From Chloroflexota bacterium (GTDB lineage: Bacteria > Chloroflexota > Anaerolineae > B4-G1): a DNA stretch of 21,302 bases. The notes below the pieces were generated by a model. It had not been told where the DNA came from. It saw nothing but the letters and a program-made list of their open reading frames with translations, and did no database searches. Made by a program: the position numbers and the translations under genes. The DNA lies in contig QMOE01000002.1 in the NCBI GenBank assembly GCA_003648125.1, positions 1 through 21,302 of the forward strand, given 5' to 3'. This document shows positions 15,597 to 21,302 of this stretch, piece by piece (the stretch's first letter is position 1; each line of letters opens with the position of its first letter).

Positions 15597-15664
15597 AATT
15601 CCTCCCACTCTGCTCAGCGATTGTCAGCTGACGTTGTGTTGGTATTTGTTTCGAAAATAGTCTT

Positions 15665-15706
15665 GTAGGCGCGGATTCCATTCCGCGCTATGGAAAGCGC
15701 GGCTAC
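15665..15706. repeat. GTAG...CTAC palindromic repeat
   Basis: This 42-bp unit starts GTAG and ends CTAC in the gap between the kinase and receiver genes. The core CCGCGC (15683-15688), loop TATGGAAA and GCGCGG (15697-15702) form a perfect 6-bp stem; an alternative pairing uses ATTCCAT with ATGGAA. It resembles the interior of the repeat at 1-122 and shares its loop with the hairpin at 7328-7345. As a hairpin in the - strand transcript it could separate kinase and receiver expression. Confidence 0.5.
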
Positions 15707-15755
15707 ATTTTCGTCCTTGATCGGGATTGCCTGAGCAGTTAGCTTCTCCCTCTGC

Positions 15756-18700
15756 CTATTTCTCAACCGAAACCTTGTCCGCCAACTCGGGTTTCGCAAT
15801 AGCGACGGTAAACGTGAATGTACTTCCCACTCCTGGCTTGCTCTCCACCCATATTTGTTCGCCGTGCATTTCTACCAGTGATTTGACTATGGCAAGCCCT
15901 AACCCGGTGCCCGGCACCTCTTGTACCAGGGGGTCGTCGGCCCGGAAGAAGCGACTGAATATCTTGTCCATATTCTCCGGTGCGATGCCGATGCCTGTAT
16001 CGTGCACTGTGATGTATACTTTCTCGTCGTGCACGCTGGCCGAAACGACAATCTCACCGCCGGGAGATGTGTACTGGCAGGCGTTTGCTATCAGATTGGT
16101 CAGAATCTGCGTCACGCGGTCGGCGTCGGCAAATACGTGGGGCAGGTCAGACGGTATATCTTGTCGCAGAATCAGGTCTTTGTCTTGTGCTCTGGTCTTT
16201 ATCGTTGTGATGACCCGGTCGGTCACATCCTCTACGCTCATCACGCTGGGTGAGAGTTCCACTTTGCCACTTTCGATGAGTGAGATGTCCAACAGTTCGT
16301 TGACCAGCGCGGTCAGGCGGTCGGTGTTGTCTCTGATGATGGATAAAAAGTCCCGTTGCTTCTCCGTCAATGCGCCGACTGCTCCCATCATCAGCAGGTC
16401 GGCGTATCCTTTGATCGAGGTCATCGGCGTGCGCAGTTCGTGGGACACCGTGGAGACGAATTCGGATTTGGCCTTCTCAGCTTCCACGTTGGCGGTGACG
16501 TCGCGGAAGACCGAGACTGTTCCCAGGAACTCGTCGCCCATCAGCACCGGCGCCAGGTGGACGCTGACGATGCGGTCCCCTGTGTCCAGTTGGGCCGCCA
16601 GATATTCCCCTACCGTGTACGCTTCAGGTTGCCTGGCCCATCTGGTAATTGTCTCCATCCAATCTTGGGCCTGACTGCCGTATAGACCGAGCATCTCGTT
16701 GGTCATCCGCCCCAGCACCTTTTTTCGGGGCAGTTCCAGGATGCGCTCTGCTGCTGCGTTCACCAGGATGATGTTGCTATTGGCGTCGGCTACCATCACG
16801 CCGTCCGCGACTCCTTCCAGGATAGATTGGCTCTTGACTGCCTCGATGCGTTGATCTTTGAGCGTGCGTCCCAACTGCTCGGTTTGCTCGCGGATCAGGT
16901 TGTATAGTTCGGCGTTGCCGATGGCGTTGGCGATCTGTGCCGAGGCTGCCTTCACCAGCCGCAGATGGTCTTGGTTAAAGTAATCTATCTGGGTGTGGAA
17001 CAAGAGCAGTGTGCCCAGCACCTGGTCGCCGGATAAAAGGGGTACGACCAACGCTGAGCGGTATTTTCTTTTCTTGTTCTTGTTTTGCGATTTCACCCAC
17101 CGGGGGTCTCGTTGAATATCGGCCACTATGGTTGGTTGGCGGTGTTTTATCACCCAGCCGGCCAGCCCTTGGTCTCGGGAGAAGCGGGTAGGTTTGCCGC
17201 CGAGCGGTAATTTGCTCTCTTCTCCCAGGGCGGCGCGGTAGATCAACTGTCCCGATTGCCGGTTCAGCATCAGAATGGATGCTCGTTCAGCTTCCACTGC
17301 CGCTACGACTAGCTCCAGGGAGCGGTTCAGCACGCGGTCCAGGTCGAGGCTGGCGGAGAGTTGGGCTGTGATGCGGTAGAGCGTCTCGACGCGGTCGCGC
17401 TCCGCGGTCAGGTTCTGCATCGCCTCGGCCAGTGCCTGGGTGCGCACCTCGACGCGCTGTTCCAGTTCCTGTGAGAAGCGGTGTACTTGATCGAACAGGC
17501 GGGCGTTCTCCACTGCTACGGCTATTTGATCGGCCAATGCCGAAAGGGTCGCCAGTTCTGCCGGCGAGAAGCTATGGTCCTCCTGGCGGCCTACGCACAG
17601 GAGACCAATGGCCTGACCGGCAGTCGTGAGCGGAATCAGTGCTATAGGGCCGGTTTCGCCTTTTACCAGGCTGGGGATGGAATGTGATTCTCGTTCTGCG
17701 CTGTCGAGGGCCAGCGGCATGCCGCTCTTGACTACTTGACCCAGGATCCCTTCACCCGGATCAAAGGTGGAGAGTGCCGAGTGCTCGGGACTGGAGCCAT
17801 GTACTGCTCGGAGTATGTACTTGCTGTCTTTCGTATCCAGGAGGAAAATGCTGCTATAGGTACATTCGAGCAAGCGAGGGACCATTTCTACGACGGTGCT
17901 CAAGACCTCGTTCAGGTCTAATTTGGCAGTGGCCGAGCGGTTGACTTCGTTGAACAGCGCCAGTGTGTCGGCGCGATGCTGCAATGCTTCCACCAGGCGC
18001 ACATTTTCGATAGCCAGCGCTGCCTGCCCCGCGAATACTTCCAGCGCCTCGGCCGTGGCTCGGTCTGGAACGCGCCCATTGCGCGGCTGATCCACCGATA
18101 AAAGGCCCTGTGTGTCTCCACCAGGCCCGATGAGTGGGGTGAGTAACAAGTCCTGAGGATGCCATTGGCCCGCTTTGTGTGTCGCGGCGTTGCTCTCCTC
18201 GTCATACACATCCAATTGCTCTTGCCAACTGCCTCTCTGATCCGCCGGAACATAGTAGCTCTGGCTGATGCGAAATTTCTCGTCCATGACTTCTTGGATG
18301 ACAGACCAGGGTTGTCGAGTTTCTCTCATGTTCTCGAATGATGTGAGGGGAATACCGGCGGCAGCCACTCGACGCTGATGCGGTGGATTGCCCTCCAGCA
18401 CGCTGATCAACACCAGATTGAACCCCACGCTTTCCTGGATTGCATAAGCGATCTCTTCCAGTATGTCTTCTAATGGACGGTCTGAACGTAACGCCTGGCT
18501 GACTTGGAGAACCAGTGCGAGTTGATCTGCCCGGCTGCGCAGCAGTTCTCCGCGTTTCAATTGTTCCTTGTAGCGCTGATCGTTTCCAATAGCAATAGAT
18601 GCCTGGGAAGCTAGTCCTTCGACGAACTCGATTACGTCATAGTCGAGTATGTCTTTTTCGTTGCTCTCCAGCAGGATCAGCCCTGTCAGTGCTTCTGAGT

Positions 18701-19208
18701 AAAAAATCGGTACGACGAGCGCAGAGCAAATTGGAGATTTGGTATTGACCTGGCTTTCTTTTACCACAACCGCGTCTGGAACGAGCAGCGATTGGTTGGT
18801 GCGTAATACTTGGGCCAAGACTGGGTGAGCTTCTGGCGCGCGTAATGTCGCGTCCAGGTGTGCTCTCTCTGCTTCCGAATAGCCTGTGTAGACTTGCAAC
18901 CCCAGTTCTCCACTCGCCGCTTCCCGGAGCACAATTGAGCCGCGCGTCGCTCGACTTGTGCGCATGGCCTCTTTTACAATCAGGTGTAGAATGTGCTCTA
19001 GGTCAAGCGTGGCGCTTATTTCGCGTCCCACTCGCCGCAGGCTGCGCAGCGCCTCCTTGTAGATGGCTGGACCTTCCAGTGATTGGCGGCCGCTCATTGC
19101 CCGTCCGTGTGTTCGTTCTGCCTCTTTGCCCTTCTGGTCGGTGTGACCGTCCAGGTGGTGGAATTTTCTTGAGGCAGGTTGTTCGTTGATGCGCAATGCG
19201 TTTATCAT
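15756..19208 (-). CDS. Soluble sensor histidine kinase with four GAF domains and a PAS domain
   Basis: This protein of about 1150 residues has no membrane segment, so it should sense cytoplasmic signals. Approximate domains are GAF1 66-208, GAF2 234-401, GAF3 424-569, a short coiled coil 570-605, GAF4 616-766, PAS 791-904, HisKA 912-980 and HATPase 1030-1142. The phosphorylated histidine is His923 in SHELRTP. The N box (NLIANACQYT), G1 (DTGIGI) and G2 (GTGLGLAIVKSLVEMHG) are intact, so it should be active. GAF ligands (cyclic nucleotides, tetrapyrroles, small redox molecules) cannot be assigned; no conserved bilin cysteine is evident. The start is uncertain: TTG 19220 and ATG 19208 share a GGAAGG too close to the ATG. 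It lies between two receiver genes on the same strand, its probable partners. Confidence 0.95.
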   Translation of the reverse strand: MINALRINEQPASRKFHHLDGHTDQKGKEAERTHGRAMSGRQSLEGPAIYKEALRSLRRVGREISATLDLEHILHLIVKEAMRTSRATRGSIVLREAASGELGLQVYTGYSEAERAHLDATLRAPEAHPVLAQVLRTNQSLLVPDAVVVKESQVNTKSPICSALVVPIFYSEALTGLILLESNEKDILDYDVIEFVEGLASQASIAIGNDQRYKEQLKRGELLRSRADQLALVLQVSQALRSDRPLEDILEEIAYAIQESVGFNLVLISVLEGNPPHQRRVAAAGIPLTSFENMRETRQPWSVIQEVMDEKFRISQSYYVPADQRGSWQEQLDVYDEESNAATHKAGQWHPQDLLLTPLIGPGGDTQGLLSVDQPRNGRVPDRATAEALEVFAGQAALAIENVRLVEALQHRADTLALFNEVNRSATAKLDLNEVLSTVVEMVPRLLECTYSSIFLLDTKDSKYILRAVHGSSPEHSALSTFDPGEGILGQVVKSGMPLALDSAERESHSIPSLVKGETGPIALIPLTTAGQAIGLLCVGRQEDHSFSPAELATLSALADQIAVAVENARLFDQVHRFSQELEQRVEVRTQALAEAMQNLTAERDRVETLYRITAQLSASLDLDRVLNRSLELVVAAVEAERASILMLNRQSGQLIYRAALGEESKLPLGGKPTRFSRDQGLAGWVIKHRQPTIVADIQRDPRWVKSQNKNKKRKYRSALVVPLLSGDQVLGTLLLFHTQIDYFNQDHLRLVKAASAQIANAIGNAELYNLIREQTEQLGRTLKDQRIEAVKSQSILEGVADGVMVADANSNIILVNAAAERILELPRKKVLGRMTNEMLGLYGSQAQDWMETITRWARQPEAYTVGEYLAAQLDTGDRIVSVHLAPVLMGDEFLGTVSVFRDVTANVEAEKAKSEFVSTVSHELRTPMTSIKGYADLLMMGAVGALTEKQRDFLSIIRDNTDRLTALVNELLDISLIESGKVELSPSVMSVEDVTDRVITTIKTRAQDKDLILRQDIPSDLPHVFADADRVTQILTNLIANACQYTSPGGEIVVSASVHDEKVYITVHDTGIGIAPENMDKIFSRFFRADDPLVQEVPGTGLGLAIVKSLVEMHGEQIWVESKPGVGSTFTFTVAIAKPELADKVSVEK

Positions 19209-19278
19209 GCCTTCCGCCAACTCTTGAACCAGCTAGATTGAGAAAAGCCCTTGAAGCTGTACGGTGTTTATTGATTAT

Positions 19279-20172
19279 TTAGGATGTTCGCTTCTCGCGC
19301 CTGGCATTAGAGGCCGCTTCGGTGATCTCTCGGATGTCGGCGAAGGGGCCGTCGTCGGCCGTAATCGTGCCGATAGAGAGTGTCATCAGGCTGACTTGTT
19401 TTTCATTGCCCTCGTCGTCGTGGACGATCATGTGCCCCTGTTGCACCGTCTGCCAGTCGTAATGCACGCCCACGCCAGAGTCGAAACGGCTTTTCAGGTC
19501 CTCTACTACGGGCGACACCATGTTTTTCTGGGTAATGATGATAAAGTCAGAGCCGCCGATGTGGCCGATAAAGTCGTTGGACGTTCCCACGCTGTCGGCA
19601 GATTTACCGAGGAGCATCGCGGTAAAGCGCAATACTTCCTCCCCGGCTACAAAGCCATAGGTCTCACTGAAAGTGTCGAGTCCCCGGATGCCTACGTAGA
19701 CGATGCCCCAGTCATCCCGCTGCATCAACTGTCGCAACTGATCCTCGATCAGCCTGCCGCTGGGCAGGCCAGTCGTGGGATTGGTCAGACTTTCGTATTT
19801 TGCGCGGGCCATGGCGTTCTTGACTCGCAGCTTGAGTTCCTCCAAATCAAAGGGCTTGGTGATGTAATCGTCAGCGCCTAACTCGAGCCCGTGGATTTTG
19901 TCGGAGCGCTCATCTTTCTGGGTCAGAAAGATGATGGGGATGTGGCTGGTACGCAGGCTGCCGCGCAGTTCTCGACATACGTCGTAACCGTCCATATCCG
20001 GCAACATAATATCGAGGACAATGATGTGGGGCAATTGCTGCCGGCACATCTCCAGGGCGTCCTCGCCGCGTTGAGCTACTGAGGCTTCGTAGCTTTGTGA
20101 CTGAAAGTAGATACGCAGCATGTTGGAGATGTCGGGATCATCTTCTACTATTAGCATTCTACCCTGAGACAT
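19279..20172 (-). CDS. Response regulator with degenerate GGDEF domain
   Basis: The 297-aa protein has an N-terminal receiver (about 5-120) with EDD (10-12), phosphoacceptor Asp54 (IVLDIMLPDMDGYD), Thr84 and Lys106. A GGDEF-family domain follows (about 128-297), beginning SLTNPTTGLPSGRLIE. The signature is GGSDF (206-210) instead of GGDEF. The usual metal-binding Asp of the DxD/FK segment is replaced (YVGIRGLDTF, 159-168). Diguanylate cyclase activity is therefore unlikely; it may bind nucleotides or act through protein contact. AAAGGAGGG precedes the ATG at 20172, which settles the start; an upstream extension to 20232 would overlap the previous gene. It lies 10 bp after the dehydrogenase-like gene and 70 bp before the histidine kinase. 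Confidence 0.93.
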   Translation of the reverse strand: MSQGRMLIVEDDPDISNMLRIYFQSQSYEASVAQRGEDALEMCRQQLPHIIVLDIMLPDMDGYDVCRELRGSLRTSHIPIIFLTQKDERSDKIHGLELGADDYITKPFDLEELKLRVKNAMARAKYESLTNPTTGLPSGRLIEDQLRQLMQRDDWGIVYVGIRGLDTFSETYGFVAGEEVLRFTAMLLGKSADSVGTSNDFIGHIGGSDFIIITQKNMVSPVVEDLKSRFDSGVGVHYDWQTVQQGHMIVHDDEGNEKQVSLMTLSIGTITADDGPFADIREITEAASNARREKRTS

Positions 20173-20182
20173 ATTCCCTCCT

Positions 20183-21190
20183 TTATATTCTGAGACGGAA
20201 GCCGTGCTTGTGGGCCAATCTGGCGATCTCACGCACCCGCTCGACTTGAACTTGCTTGCCCAGCGAGTAGTTTTCGTATCGTTCTTCCAGTGTCAATATC
20301 ATTGTCTCTGCCATACAGGCATAGGCCGCGCCGGGGGGCAGGCCGAAATTGAATCCAAAGTCCACGTCTCCAGGCACGCTGACCATTCCTCCAGCGATGA
20401 TTAGTACATCGTCCCGTTCTTGAGCCACCCGAGGCGATACGTCTGGCGGAAGAGCCACATCGTATACAACAGAGCCGCGCTTGAGGTGCTCCGGCTGGAT
20501 GATCGGCCTGGCGGTGTTGGTGGCGCTCAACACTAGGTCCGCCTCGCGGGTGTCTTTGAGACGTGTCGAGGTGCGCACTTGGCGTGCTCCGGCTTTTCTA
20601 ACTTGCGCTTCCACTTTTGCCAGACGAAACTCTCGCCGGCCAATCAATATCAACTCGCCCACCAGCGGGGCGATTAACTCGGCGCATGCCGAGCCGATGC
20701 TGCCCGTTGCTCCGATCACGGCCGCGGTCACCGATTCCAGTTGGAACCCTCTGTTGAGCGCAGCTTGCTTTAGCGCTTCGCCGGCGATGGCTACAGTGAG
20801 GCTATGCCCCGTGGTGACGGGAATGTCGAGTTGCTGGGCCACGGTGATTCCGCCATCGCCGATCGCGGACGTAAAGGCTCCCAGCCCCAAGAGATTAGCT
20901 CCTAATTTCTGCGCCATCCGGCCGGTTTGAACAATCTTTCGATAGACTGTTTGATGTGGCAGGCGCAGCATCTGCCGGGCGGTGAATGGGCAGGCTATCA
21001 GCCAGCCCTCGATTTCTTCACCTGTAGCTTTTGAGCGCACCCCGGTGATGTGTGAGATGTAGACCGGCGGCCAGAAGCGAGAGAAAAAGTGAATTAGCGG
21101 TGTGGGCAGTATGCGTGCCAGCAGCGGATATTTGCGCGCAACATCACGTTTAGGATCGAGCGGGTGGATGACGAAGGCGAAACTGTTCAT
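20183..21190 (-). CDS. Long-chain acyl-ACP reductase-like / COG5322 dehydrogenase
   Basis: The 335-aa protein resembles cyanobacterial acyl-ACP reductase (AAR), which makes fatty aldehydes from acyl-ACP with NADPH. Visible are an N-terminal FAFVIHPLDP segment, CPFTARQML (67-75) and AQKLGANLLGLGAFTSAIGDGG (93-114). The TTGHSLTVA stretch follows at 126-134, then a Rossmann motif VIGATGSIGS (158-167). A C-terminal AYACMAETMILTLEERYENYSLG block (289-311) holds Cys292, in the position where AAR has its catalytic cysteine. Related proteins are often labelled shikimate/quinate or amino-acid dehydrogenase, so the substrate is uncertain. No aldehyde-deformylating oxygenase gene is in the window. It heads the - strand series: the regulator with degenerate GGDEF starts 10 bp later and is probably co-transcribed. 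Confidence 0.8.
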   Translation of the reverse strand: MNSFAFVIHPLDPKRDVARKYPLLARILPTPLIHFFSRFWPPVYISHITGVRSKATGEEIEGWLIACPFTARQMLRLPHQTVYRKIVQTGRMAQKLGANLLGLGAFTSAIGDGGITVAQQLDIPVTTGHSLTVAIAGEALKQAALNRGFQLESVTAAVIGATGSIGSACAELIAPLVGELILIGRREFRLAKVEAQVRKAGARQVRTSTRLKDTREADLVLSATNTARPIIQPEHLKRGSVVYDVALPPDVSPRVAQERDDVLIIAGGMVSVPGDVDFGFNFGLPPGAAYACMAETMILTLEERYENYSLGKQVQVERVREIARLAHKHGFRLRI

Positions 21191-21247
21191 TTTCTATTTT
21201 TGACTCTACTGAAAAAACTAGGAATCTGGAGTCTGGCGTTTTTGTTC

Positions 21248-21302
21248 GTAGTGACGGCTTCAGCCGTCCAAAAGGCTCAAAAGCGGCTAAAGCCGCTACT
21301 AC
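21248..21302. repeat. GTAG-headed double-hairpin repeat, cut by the window edge
   Basis: GTAG is followed by GACGGCTTCAGCCGTC and, after AAAAGGCTCAAAA, by GCGGCTAAAGCCGC and CTAC. These are two adjacent short palindromes in one GTAG...CTAC frame. It lies upstream of the acyl-ACP-reductase-like gene and runs into the right edge of the window. Confidence 0.45.

Noticed and set aside
1..21302. CRISPR arrays, tRNA and rRNA genes
   Set aside because: No regularly spaced direct repeats, cloverleaf sequences or conserved rRNA segments were recognised on either strand by eye.

Overview
This is about 21.3 kb of GC-rich bacterial chromosome with 14 confident protein genes and one very short, lysine-rich candidate gene. 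I see no tRNA, rRNA or CRISPR array. The gene content suggests a Chloroflexota (Anaerolineae-like) bacterium. The pointers are a class II ribonucleotide reductase paired with NrdR, a soluble multi-GAF histidine kinase, an acyl-ACP-reductase-like (COG5322) dehydrogenase, and many short palindromic intergenic repeats. This taxonomic call is inference, not proof.

Region 1 (1-6774) is a polyphosphate island. On the + strand lie adenylate kinase, two tandem PPK2-family kinases and a 22-residue, almost pure Lys/Gly peptide. Both PPK2 proteins resemble the polyphosphate:AMP phosphotransferase (PAP) type. The first carries a C-terminal domain that looks like the RNA polymerase alpha-subunit C-terminal domain; the second ends in a lysine tail. 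A roughly 190-bp palindromic insertion with an 8-bp target duplication separates ppk2 from the microgene. Converging from the - strand is an operon of PPK1 and a protein fusing a calcineurin-like metallophosphoesterase to a Ppx/GppA-like HD domain. Together these could make polyP (PPK1), turn polyP plus AMP into ADP and then ATP (PAP plus Adk), and possibly degrade or sense polyP or a nucleotide signal (MPE-HD). The lysine-rich elements are candidate polyP-binding modules.

Region 2 (6775-10398) starts with an intergenic stretch of about 700 bp. It holds a 181-bp element with perfect 15-bp terminal inverted repeats, then a sigma70-like promoter and a leader hairpin. The nrdR-nrdJ pair follows (repressor plus B12-dependent ribonucleotide reductase).

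Region 3 (10486-12078) is a predicted secreted lipoprotein with a GH99-like catalytic domain.

Region 4 (12143-21190) is entirely on the - strand. In transcription order it holds an AAR-like reductase, a response regulator with a degenerate GGDEF domain, a four-GAF/PAS hybrid-input histidine kinase, a stand-alone receiver protein, an alpha/beta-hydrolase lacking its serine nucleophile, and two ABC-2 permeases with no ATPase gene beside them. Spacing is tight enough for co-transcription in several blocks. A GTAG...CTAC palindrome interrupts the kinase-receiver gap, and a similar repeat lies at the right edge of the window.
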